Assembly: GCA_964420395.1 (NCBI GenBank)
Contig: CAYQTJ010000042.1
Location: forward strand, 1 to 19,863
Length of the DNA stretch: 19,863 nt
Direction: 5' to 3'
Origin: CAVSZB01 sp964420395
GTDB lineage: Bacteria > Krumholzibacteriota > Krumholzibacteriia > LZORAL124-64-63
This document shows, piece by piece, positions 1-6,861 of this stretch; position 1 is the stretch's first letter, and each line of letters begins with the position of its first letter. The notes beneath the pieces are model-generated. The model saw only the letters and a list, made by a program, of their open reading frames with translations. It was not told where the DNA came from and ran no database searches. Both the position numbers and the translations under genes were made by a program.

Positions 1-1027
1 CGGGGAGCAGCCAGAGCGCGCCGAGCCAGGACGACTTCAGGTGCGAGACGTCGCCGCGGCCGAGCAGGGTCAGCAGGCCGGTCGCGGCGAAGGCGGTCAG
101 CGCGGCGGCCAGCGGCGTGGGCGAGCGACGATGCGTCCAGAGCGCCGCCACCAGCACGAGCGGCCAGATCGCGGCGCAGAGGGCGCGCAGCGCCAGCCGG
201 ATCCACGGCGCGTGCAGCGGCCCGATCGGCGGCAGGTCCTCGCCCGTGAAGATCCCGGCGAACGGCCGCAGGTCGGCGCTCGCGCCGCTCAGGATCCGCG
301 TCCACGACACCCCCAGCTCGCCACGGAAGCCGGTCACCGGGAAGATCACCGCCTGCCGCACCGCTTCGGCGAGCGTGCCGGTCGCCGCGGCCACGAGCGC
401 CAGGGCGGCGAGGGGACCGAGCATGCCGGCGGCCAGCGACCGCCACGACCGGAGCAGGCGCCGGCTCTCCGGCGCCAGCAGGAACGCGCCGGCGAGGATG
501 ACGCCGCCGAACAGCGCGGCGTCGAGGCCGAACGACGCCAGGAGCGCCCAGCCGAGGCCGACGACGAGCGCCTGGCGCGCCGGTCGCGCCGTGACCGGCA
601 GCCCCACGAGCAGGGCGAAGGCGCCGGTGGCGGCGTACCGGGGATCCACCGGGCCCAGCCCCACGATGCCCAGCGGCACCAGCCAGGCCAGCCGGCCGGC
701 GCCGAGCCGGCGCGCGGCGAAGAAGCCGAGGCCCGACGACGCCGCGGTCACGACCGCCTTGAGCACGGCGAGAGCGAGCGCCGACTTGCCGAAGAAAAGG
801 AAGAACGGCGCGAGGAGGAGATAGCGGGTCGGCCCGTAGATGGAGGGGAAGTCGACGAAGAGGCGCCGCCCCTCCGCGAGCAGCTTGCCGCCCAGCAGCC
901 AGAGGCCGTCGTCGAGCAGCGAGAAGCCCTGGGTGTACGCGCCCAGGCCGAGCGCCAGCGGCGCCGCGACGGCGATAGCGAGCGCCGGATCGAAGCGGCG
1001 GCCGACGTCCGGCCCGGGCCTCTTCAT
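1..1027 (-). CDS. GT-C-like polytopic membrane protein, 3' end truncated by window edge
   Basis: An open frame of 342 codons runs from an ATG at 1027 off the left edge with no stop, so the C-terminus is missing. The protein starts MKRPGPDVGRRFDP and has repeated hydrophobic segments (about residues 15-32, 68-82, 84-97, 115-130 and further). After the first segment comes an aspartate-containing loop (LLDDGLW, residues 37-43) and then FVDFPSIYGP (57-66). This arrangement is typical of GT-C-fold, lipid-linked-sugar-dependent glycosyltransferases such as the ArnT/PMT/GT83 group, where loop-1 acidic residues are catalytic. The ATG overlaps the stop of the CAAX protease gene (ATGA), so the two are probably translationally coupled and share the promoter at 2130-2158. 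A glycosyltransferase role at the membrane is inferred from topology and loop motif; donor and acceptor are unknown. The reading frame is very likely real, the family moderately so. Confidence 0.75.
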   Translation of the reverse strand, partial: MKRPGPDVGRRFDPALAIAVAAPLALGLGAYTQGFSLLDDGLWLLGGKLLAEGRRLFVDFPSIYGPTRYLLLAPFFLFFGKSALALAVLKAVVTAASSGLGFFAARRLGAGRLAWLVPLGIVGLGPVDPRYAATGAFALLVGLPVTARPARQALVVGLGWALLASFGLDAALFGGVILAGAFLLAPESRRLLRSWRSLAAGMLGPLAALALVAAATGTLAEAVRQAVIFPVTGFRGELGVSWTRILSGASADLRPFAGIFTGEDLPPIGPLHAPWIRLALRALCAAIWPLVLVAALWTHRRSPTPLAAALTAFAATGLLTLLGRGDVSHLKSSWLGALWLLP

Positions 1028-2046
1028 TGCTGTCCGCAACGCGGTTCCTCCGGAGGATCGGGGCGAGGCCGCAGCCGGCGGTCCGTGAACAGGGCGACGA
1101 CGGCCACCAGCGCCATGAGCAGCAGGAGGATGCCGATCGACCGCTGGTAGCGGGCCGGGTCGCACAGGGCGAAATCGGGCATGGCGTTGAGCGTCGTGTG
1201 GACGGCGATCGGCACCAGCAGGCTGCCGCCGCCACGGATGGTGAGCCAGGTGAACAGCATGGTCACCGGCAGCGTCCACACCTGCCGCAACAGCAGGGCC
1301 CCGACCCCGCCCCAGCGGGGATCCGACGTCAGGTCGATCGGCGCGTGCCAGAGCGCCCACCAGAAGCTGATGATGAGGCTCGCCTCGAACGGGGAGCGGG
1401 TGCGCAGCAGGCGGGGCAGCCAGACGCCGCGCCACCCCGGCTCCTCCCCCAGCGAGCCGCCGTAGAGCAGGTTCACGGCGAGCGAGGTGACGATCGCCCC
1501 CGCGGTGAAAGGCGACACCGGCACGCCGGCGATCGGCGCCGAGCCGGCCCCGCTGTCCGCCGCCAGCAGCCACGACAGCCAGGCGACGCCGGCGAAGCCG
1601 AGCGCGCTGCCCACCGTCCAGACGGCCACGGTCCGCGCGCGCGCCGGCGCGTCCGGCCACGGCACGAGCCGGTTGCCGCCCCGCGCGAAGTGGAACAGGG
1701 CCCACGCGGCGAACGCCACGAGCACCGCCGTCCAGAGCGGCCCGATTTCCGCCAGCGACGCGAAGCCGCGCGTGGCGATCAGCGCGCCGAGCGCGACGGC
1801 CGGCAGGTAGACGAGCGCCAGCGTGCGCCGGGCGCGCCGCGCCGCCCCCGCCTCGCTCCAGGCGGCCACGATCATGCCGGCGAAGGCCGGCGCGAACACC
1901 CCCACCTGCGCCGCCAGCCAGGAGAAGTCGGGCGTGCGGACGTTCGGGCGCCCCAGCGCCCCCGACAGCAGCCAGAGCGGCCACGACAGGGCGAACGTGA
2001 GCGCGATGAAGACGGCCGTGCCGTGACGCCTGATGAGCCGGGTCAT
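1024..2046 (-). CDS. CPBP family intramembrane metalloprotease (CAAX protease/Abi, PF02517)
   Basis: This 340-residue, highly hydrophobic protein carries the three hallmark motifs of the CPBP (Rce1-like) membrane glutamyl protease family. They are EEPGWRG (E201, E202, R206), the FWWALWHAP histidine motif (H234) and HTTLN (H283, N287), each at the edge of a predicted membrane helix. Family members cleave within or next to the membrane. In bacteria they act in bacteriocin immunity, peptide maturation or signalling, and the substrate here is unknown. About eight hydrophobic segments are visible, with a charged, proline-rich C-terminal tail (321-340). The ATG start at 2046 has only a weak GGGG ribosome site, but a good promoter lies about 80 bases upstream and a palindrome sits in the leader. 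The stop overlaps the next gene's start (ATGA), implying co-expression with the GT-C-like membrane protein. All catalytic residues look intact. Confidence 0.92.
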   Translation of the reverse strand: MTRLIRRHGTAVFIALTFALSWPLWLLSGALGRPNVRTPDFSWLAAQVGVFAPAFAGMIVAAWSEAGAARRARRTLALVYLPAVALGALIATRGFASLAEIGPLWTAVLVAFAAWALFHFARGGNRLVPWPDAPARARTVAVWTVGSALGFAGVAWLSWLLAADSGAGSAPIAGVPVSPFTAGAIVTSLAVNLLYGGSLGEEPGWRGVWLPRLLRTRSPFEASLIISFWWALWHAPIDLTSDPRWGGVGALLLRQVWTLPVTMLFTWLTIRGGGSLLVPIAVHTTLNAMPDFALCDPARYQRSIGILLLLMALVAVVALFTDRRLRPRPDPPEEPRCGQQ

Positions 2047-2081
2047 CGCGCCGGCCCCGCGAGTGGCAGGGGGGACAAAGG

Positions 2082-2106
2082 CAAGTCAAGCGAACGCTTG
2101 CACTTG
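2082..2106. promoter_or_regulatory. 25-bp interrupted palindrome in the CAAX-protease leader (operator or RNA hairpin)
   Basis: The arms are CAAGT (2082-2086) plus CAAGCG (2087-2092), a central AA, then CGCTTG (2095-2100), one unpaired C and ACTTG (2102-2106). All 11 arm positions pair. The element lies between the predicted promoter (2130-2158) and the ATG at 2046, in the transcribed leader. It resembles a dimeric helix-turn-helix repressor operator, but as RNA it would also fold into a stem of about 10 bp. No regulator gene is adjacent. Confidence 0.5.
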
Positions 2107-2129
2107 GTGGGCTCTCGGCTCATGTGCGG

Positions 2130-2158
2130 ATTATCGGGAAGATCGGCAGCGGTGCCAA
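2130..2158 (-). promoter_or_regulatory. Sigma70-type promoter of the CAAX protease / GT-C operon
   Basis: On the minus strand TTGGCA (2153-2158) and GATAAT (2130-2135) are separated by exactly 17 bases. Each hexamer matches five of six consensus positions, which stands out in this GC-rich background. Predicted transcription starts near 2123, giving a leader of about 77 nt that contains the palindrome at 2082-2106. Confidence 0.65.
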
Positions 2159-2206
2159 CGACTTTCCCGGGCGGACGGCTCGCGTCAGGTCGCCTCCTCG
2201 CGCGGA

Positions 2207-2225
2207 GACACCCCGACCTGGTGTC
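2207..2225 (-). terminator. Short hairpin just after the secreted orphan gene
   Basis: GACACC (2207-2212) and GGTGTC (2220-2225) form a 6-bp inverted repeat with a 7-base loop. It begins three bases downstream of the stop codon at 2228-2230 on the minus strand. No T-tract follows, so this is at best a weak or factor-assisted terminator between this gene and the downstream protease promoter. Confidence 0.25.
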
Positions 2226-2227
2226 GC

Positions 2228-2848
2228 CTACTGGTACAGGGCCTTCACGCCACCCCAGCTGTCCTGCACGTTGGCGACCGGACAGTCCGCGTTGATGCCA
2301 GCCACCCAGTAAGTGTCCGAGGTTCCCGGCACCAGATCGGCGGTCGACGGGTAAAGACGCTTCAGCATGCCGGGGTTGTTGCCCAGCGCGTAGCCGGGCC
2401 CCGGGGGCAACTGCGGAAAGTACGAATTCGGACCGAACGCACACGGCACACAGGGGCCGATGGCGAACTGGACGGGGCCGCCCATGTAGAAAGTCCGCAT
2501 CGTCATCAGCGTGATCGCAGGGACGCACGGCAGGGCCGCGGCCAGGCCCACGGAGAACTTCGGGGGCGCGAATATATTGAAGGCATGTCCAGCCAGCGTG
2601 TACGTGATCCCGGATAGGTTGGCCGGCGACGTGCTGATCGAGCATTCCCAGCCGATGATGCCCGATGGCGTGGTCAGGTTGAGGGCCAGCAGGTACGCCG
2701 TCACCGTGGTAAACGGGGCAGCCAGAGAGCAATTGCTCTCGCCACCACTGTCGAAATAGATGCCGATGCCATCCGGGGCCGGATCGACCGGATCAGCCGT
2801 CGCGCTCACCGCGCACAGCATCAACCCGACAACCATCAGCTTCCTCAT
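2228..2848 (-). CDS. Secreted six-cysteine protein of unknown function
   Basis: I do not recognise the function. I chose the ATG at 2848 (206 residues) over an ATG 12 codons upstream because a GGAAGGG ribosome site sits just before it and the protein then begins with a clean signal peptide: MRKL, a hydrophobic core at residues 5-15, and probable cleavage after ATA (residue 18). The mature part opens with DGIGIYFDSGGESNC (26-40). It has six cysteines (C40, C69, C108, C133, C136, C189), including a CVPC pair, an even number consistent with disulfides outside the cytoplasm. Proline/glycine-rich loops and little charge suggest a small beta-rich domain. There is no lipobox, C-terminal sorting motif or membrane anchor. 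It stands alone between the DUF2079 gene and the protease, with a possible extended -10 promoter of its own. A family of similar small exported proteins in GC-rich environmental lineages is my recollection only. Confidence 0.8.
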   Translation of the reverse strand: MRKLMVVGLMLCAVSATADPVDPAPDGIGIYFDSGGESNCSLAAPFTTVTAYLLALNLTTPSGIIGWECSISTSPANLSGITYTLAGHAFNIFAPPKFSVGLAAALPCVPAITLMTMRTFYMGGPVQFAIGPCVPCAFGPNSYFPQLPPGPGYALGNNPGMLKRLYPSTADLVPGTSDTYWVAGINADCPVANVQDSWGGVKALYQ

Positions 2849-2902
2849 GTCGTTTCCCTTCCCCGCCCGCGGACGGCCGAACACCGTGGAATGTGATGTA
2901 TG

Positions 2903-2911
2903 ATCTTAGCA
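2903..2911 (-). promoter_or_regulatory. Extended -10 element upstream of the secreted orphan
   Basis: An AT-rich island in the 94-base gap between the DUF2079 stop and the secreted gene reads TGCTAAGAT on the minus strand: an extended TGn followed by TAAGAT, four of six matches to TATAAT. No convincing -35 hexamer lies at 16-18 bases. It would give a leader of about 47 nt before the ATG at 2848. Confidence 0.35.
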
Positions 2912-2942
2912 TATCCGGCGCGGCCGCGGCGCCTTCCGCATC

Positions 2943-4799
2943 TCACGGCAGGGCCTCTGCAGCGACGAGGGTGGGCGCCAGCCTGTAGAGGTCGTACCGC
3001 GTCCCCTCCACCACCCGGGTGAGCGCGTAGTGGCGGGTCAGCAGGCGGTGCATCGTGCGCGTTTCCGGGCGCACGTGGGGCAGGATGGCCCAGGCCGGGA
3101 GGCCGGGACGCGACGGGTCGAGTCGGTCGAGCACGAGGCGGTGCGCCGGGACCCCCTTGTCGTGCGGGGTGGCGATCATCAGCTCCACCGGGACCCAGAC
3201 CCGATCCGTCAGGTCGACGGCGCGCAGGTCCGCGAGCACCTCGGCGCGGAAGCGCGCGGGGTGGCGCAGCGCCTCCGGCGTGGGGAGCAGGAGTCGGGCC
3301 GACTGGGTGGCGGCGAACGCCCACAGCAACGTCAGCGCCAGGTCGCGGCGGCGGGGGTGGATCCGGCGGAGCGGCTCCCACAGCGCGACCAGGCCGCCCG
3401 CCACGAGGTAGAGCACGGGGATCGCCGCGTAGTGGCTGTCGAGCCGGAGCATCTGCATGTCGCGGCCGACGAGGCCGAACAACACGAGCAGCGGCAGGCC
3501 GGGCAGCCAGAGCCAGTTCCGGCGCGGGATGGCGATCCCGGTCAGGGCGAGCCGCAGCGCGACCAGCAGGTGTGACGGACGCAGGAGACGGGCCAGCAGC
3601 TCCCGCGGCTGCGCGAGCAGGCCGAGCAGGAACGGCAGGAAGCCGCCGGCGGTGGTGGCGAAGACCCGCTGCAGGAAGGCGGGGTCGGTCTGGCCGAAGC
3701 GGGGCATCACCGAGAACATGACGAAGGCGGTGGCCGGCAGGCCGGCGAGCGGGGCGAGGAGCCAGTAGAGATCGCCGCGCGGGCGGCGTCCCGCCAGCCA
3801 GGAGAGCGGCGCGTAGGCGGCCAGCACGAGGCCGAGATCCTCGCGGAACAGGAACAGGGCGGCGGCGGCGAGCGCGAAGCGCAGGCGCGCGCGGCGCAGC
3901 CAGGCGTCGTGCAGCCAGGCCAGGGCCGGCAGCGACCAGAGCAGCGGGTGGAGTTCGTTGCGCAGCGAGGCGTTGAGCGTCGGGTTCGCCGCGAGCAGCG
4001 CCAGGAACCAGAGCGCCAGCGGCGTGCCGGTCGCGCTGCGGCCGCGCGCCGCCTGGCGCGCCAGGACGCGCGCCCAGAGCGCCAGTCCGCCCGCCAGGAA
4101 TAGGTTCTGGAACAGCAGCAGGGTCGCCACGCCGGGCCGGAGCTTCGCCAGCGCGAACACCGGCAATACGATCGGGCTGAAGTGCAGGCCGAAGTAGCCG
4201 CGCAGCGCGTCGTGCCCCCAGGCGGAAGCCCACGGGCTGAGCAGCGGCCCGCCGGCCGCCCAGGAGCGGAAGCAGTCGTACAGGAACGCGGTGTCCTCGG
4301 GATGGCCCACCCGCTGGAACAGCCAGAACCGCGCCGCCTGCTGCGCGAACGAGCCGAGCCAGGCCAGCAGCAGCCAGCCGGTGAGCGCCCACGCGACCAG
4401 GCGCGTCCGGGCGCGATCGTCCGCCCTTTCGAGAAACAGCAGCACGAGATGCGCCGCGCCGACGGCGACCAGCGCCAGGAGGGTCTCGGCCAGCTGCGGC
4501 GGCAGCGCGCGGGCGGCGGGGTCCAGTTCCCGGCCGGCGAGCAGCCCGAGCGGCGCCGTGAAGACGAGCAGCGGCGCGGCGCGCCAGCGGTCACCGTCGA
4601 GGCCGCGGAAGCGACGAGCCGCCCGGAGGGCGTAGTACCCCGCGAACAGCGCCACCGCCAGGGCGGCGAGCGGGGCGGAATGGGGCCACAGTCCGCGCGC
4701 CAGCAGCGCCGCGGTCGGCAGCCAGGCGAGCAGCAGCGCCGCCCGCAGCGGGCGGAGGCCGCGGGCCGCGGGCGTCGCGGCGGTTCCGTGTCGTGACAT
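2943..4799 (-). CDS. DUF2079 family polytopic membrane protein
   Basis: This 618-residue protein has roughly a dozen hydrophobic segments up to about residue 490, followed by a soluble C-terminal domain. Diagnostic DUF2079 (PF09852) stretches are present: a loop-1 acidic region ending GYFGLHFSPIVLP (201-213), NELHP (281-285) and FREDLGL (318-324). The family has a GT-C-like fold and is presumed to transfer sugars from lipid carriers at the membrane, but no reaction has been established. The C-terminal part (about 520-618) resembles the extracytoplasmic domain found after the membrane core in this family. The ATG at 4799 is preceded by GAGGGGAG at good spacing. The gene is transcribed divergently from the deacetylase-like pair, with 136 bases between. 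It is the third membrane-glycan-type protein in the left block, pointing to envelope glycosylation. Confidence 0.88.
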   Translation of the reverse strand: MSRHGTAATPAARGLRPLRAALLLAWLPTAALLARGLWPHSAPLAALAVALFAGYYALRAARRFRGLDGDRWRAAPLLVFTAPLGLLAGRELDPAARALPPQLAETLLALVAVGAAHLVLLFLERADDRARTRLVAWALTGWLLLAWLGSFAQQAARFWLFQRVGHPEDTAFLYDCFRSWAAGGPLLSPWASAWGHDALRGYFGLHFSPIVLPVFALAKLRPGVATLLLFQNLFLAGGLALWARVLARQAARGRSATGTPLALWFLALLAANPTLNASLRNELHPLLWSLPALAWLHDAWLRRARLRFALAAAALFLFREDLGLVLAAYAPLSWLAGRRPRGDLYWLLAPLAGLPATAFVMFSVMPRFGQTDPAFLQRVFATTAGGFLPFLLGLLAQPRELLARLLRPSHLLVALRLALTGIAIPRRNWLWLPGLPLLVLFGLVGRDMQMLRLDSHYAAIPVLYLVAGGLVALWEPLRRIHPRRRDLALTLLWAFAATQSARLLLPTPEALRHPARFRAEVLADLRAVDLTDRVWVPVELMIATPHDKGVPAHRLVLDRLDPSRPGLPAWAILPHVRPETRTMHRLLTRHYALTRVVEGTRYDLYRLAPTLVAAEALP

Positions 4800-4866
4800 C
4801 GGCTCCCCTCGGCGCGCACCGGCCGCGCGGGCGCCAGTTTAGCCCGGAGGCAGCCGGGAAATCCTG

Positions 4867-4875
4867 TGCTATCTT
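4867..4875 (+). promoter_or_regulatory. Extended -10 element for the tandem deacetylase-like operon
   Basis: TGCTATCTT (TGn plus TATCTT, four of six) lies 60 bases before the TTG start at 4936, inside the 136-base divergent intergenic region. There is no good -35 hexamer. A CCCGG / CCGGG dyad at 4843-4858 sits immediately upstream and could be shared by the two divergent transcripts. Confidence 0.4.
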
Positions 4876-4935
4876 CTCGCGGCTCATCACCGGGCGCCGG
4901 CGCCCGGACGGTCCCCCGACCCGAGGCAGCCGCCC

Positions 4936-6861
4936 TTGCGCCACGACCGCGTCCCGGCCCGCCCGTCCCGCCCGCGCCGCGCGGCCGCGCTCGTCGCCTG
5001 GGCTCTCCTGTACGCGGCGATCGTGGCCGGCATCCTGCTGCACCGCTCTCCCGTCCGGATCGGCCCGGCCGAGGTGCCGCAGCGCGGCGGCTCCGCGTTC
5101 CCCGAGGCCCGCGCCGACGGCCTCAACCTCCTCCTGCTGCCGCCGCCCGGACCGGCCGGCGGCGCGGCGCGCTTCGCCACGCTCGACTGCGCGCAGGCGT
5201 GGGGCAACTGGCTGCTGCAGGAGTTCGGCTCGCTGCGCACCGCGCCGGCCGCCGACCTGCCGGCGCTCGACCTCGCCGGCTGCGCGCTCGTGGTGGTGCC
5301 GGCCGGCTGCGCGGGACGGCTGGACGACGCCGCCCACGACCGGCTCGAGGCGTTCGCGCGCGACGGCGGCGTCGTGCTGTACGAGCGGAGCTGGCGCGGC
5401 CGGACGCCGGACGCGCCGGACGCGGCCGACGCGCCGGACGCGCCGGCGGCGCGGTCGGTCGTCGCCTGGCTGGCCGACGGCCTGGCCGACTCGCTCACCC
5501 TGGCGCGCCTGCGCGCGACCCCGCTCGAGGCGCCGGTGCCGCACCGGCTCGATCCGCTGTCGGCCTGGCTGCCGCTGGTGCGCGTGGGCGCCGCCGGCGC
5601 GGCGCGCGGCGACGAGGGCACCGCCGTCTCGCTCGGGCCGCGCGGCGCCGGCGGCATCCTCCTGGTCGACCTGCCGCTGGCGCGCCAGCTCGTCGTCTGG
5701 CAGCAGGGGCGCCCGGCCGACGACTTCAGCATCCCCCCGCGGCACCGCGCCGAGGCGGGGGTGCGCTTCTGCCAGCCCAACGCGCTGGTGGCGGACGCCG
5801 GCCTGCTCGACACCCTCCACCCCCACGCCGACGCCTGGGAGCGGCTGCTGGCGGCCTGCGTGGAGCGGGCGCGGCCGGTGCCGCGCCTCTGGTACTTCCC
5901 GGCGGCGCGCGACGGCGCCTGGGCGATGACGCACGACGACGAGAACTTCGGCGACCTGTCGCGCTGGATGACCGCCGAGGAGCGGCGCCAGGGGGCCGCC
6001 TCGACGATGTACGTCATCCCGCAGAGGATCACGGCGCGCGGCGTGGCCGACATGGCGCAGGACGGCGCCGAGCTCGCGCTGCACTGGTGGCGCGGCTGGT
6101 CGGGCGACATGACGCGGCCGGTCGGCCTGTTCGGCTGGACGCCGGCGCGCCGGGTGCTCTCCCTCGTGGAGCAGCGCGACCGGCTGCAGTCGCTCGGCAC
6201 GCCGGCGCCGGTCACCGGCAACCGCGTGCACGGCCTGATGTGGGACCCGCACTACACGCGCGACTTCCGCCGGCTCGAGGCGGCCGGCTTCACGCTCGAC
6301 TCCAGCTACGGCCCGGCCGGGCCGCGGCAGCTCGGCTACCTGTTCGGCACCGGCTTCCCGTTCCACCCGCTCGACACCGACGGCCGTCCGCTGCGCCTGC
6401 TCGAGGTGCCGTTCCTCTATCAGGACGACGAGAACTGGCGCCCCGACCTCGATGAGACGCTCCTGCGCGACAGCGCCGCCTCGCTGCACGAGCTGCTGGT
6501 GCCGCTCTACCACGCCACGACGATGCGCTGGCAGCCGTCGGCCGCGGTGATGGACGGCTACCTCGCGTCGTTCGCGCGCGCCCGCCGCTGGAACCACTGG
6601 CCGACGACGCTCGAGGGGTACCGCCGGTTCTGGACGGCGCGCGCCGCCGCCCCGCTGACCCGCGGGACGCGGCCTGGCGAGTACGCCGCGGCCGCCGCCC
6701 CCGCCGACAGCCTGGCGCTGATGGTGCCGGCCGGCGCGCGGGCGCTCGCGGCCGACGGCAGCGAACCGCCGGGCCGCGCGGTGACGCTGATGGGGCGGGG
6801 CTACCGCCTCGTCCCGCTCGCCGCGCTGGGCGGGCGCTTCACGCTGGAGGCGCGGCCGTGA
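4936..6861 (+). CDS. Membrane-anchored GATase-like plus divergent polysaccharide-deacetylase-like protein (paralogue 1)
   Basis: This 641-residue protein has an N-terminal signal-anchor (about 16-36) after an arginine-rich start. A GATase1/flavodoxin-like alpha/beta domain follows (about 55-170, with LNLLLLPPPG and CALVVVPAG strands), interrupted by a DAPDA-rich linker near 158-171. The C-terminal half is NodB-like: MTHDDEN (331-337), a strand STMYVIP, ALHWW (H383), HGLMWDP (432-438), DSSYGP (455-460), GTGFPFHP (471-478) and VPLYH (H526). NodB enzymes deacetylate polysaccharides with a metal held by Asp-His-His. Here H383 is followed by WWRGW and the usual second histidine is absent, so activity is uncertain. 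A short beta-rich tail ends the protein. The start is TTG with GAGG nine bases upstream; no in-frame ATG or GTG offers a better start. The stop overlaps the paralogue's GTG (GTGA). An extracytoplasmic role on a surface glycan is inferred. Confidence 0.85.
   Translation: MRHDRVPARPSRPRRAAALVAWALLYAAIVAGILLHRSPVRIGPAEVPQRGGSAFPEARADGLNLLLLPPPGPAGGAARFATLDCAQAWGNWLLQEFGSLRTAPAADLPALDLAGCALVVVPAGCAGRLDDAAHDRLEAFARDGGVVLYERSWRGRTPDAPDAADAPDAPAARSVVAWLADGLADSLTLARLRATPLEAPVPHRLDPLSAWLPLVRVGAAGAARGDEGTAVSLGPRGAGGILLVDLPLARQLVVWQQGRPADDFSIPPRHRAEAGVRFCQPNALVADAGLLDTLHPHADAWERLLAACVERARPVPRLWYFPAARDGAWAMTHDDENFGDLSRWMTAEERRQGAASTMYVIPQRITARGVADMAQDGAELALHWWRGWSGDMTRPVGLFGWTPARRVLSLVEQRDRLQSLGTPAPVTGNRVHGLMWDPHYTRDFRRLEAAGFTLDSSYGPAGPRQLGYLFGTGFPFHPLDTDGRPLRLLEVPFLYQDDENWRPDLDETLLRDSAASLHELLVPLYHATTMRWQPSAAVMDGYLASFARARRWNHWPTTLEGYRRFWTARAAAPLTRGTRPGEYAAAAAPADSLALMVPAGARALAADGSEPPGRAVTLMGRGYRLVPLAALGGRFTLEARP

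Noticed and set aside
4843..4858. CCCGG-AGGCAG-CCGGG dyad between the divergent genes as a confident operator
   Set aside because: Five-base GC arms are expected by chance in this composition; it is mentioned only as context for the promoter entry.
5400..5450. GACGCGCCG-type short repeats as a tandem-repeat element
   Set aside because: They encode a DAPDA linker in frame within the first deacetylase-like gene and are too few and irregular to be a separate element.
4591..6597. Long minus-strand open frame opposite the first deacetylase-like gene
   Set aside because: Its translation is Arg/Ala/Glu/Val-rich with no domain, as expected for an antisense shadow in GC-rich DNA. The plus-strand frame has clear motifs and codon bias.
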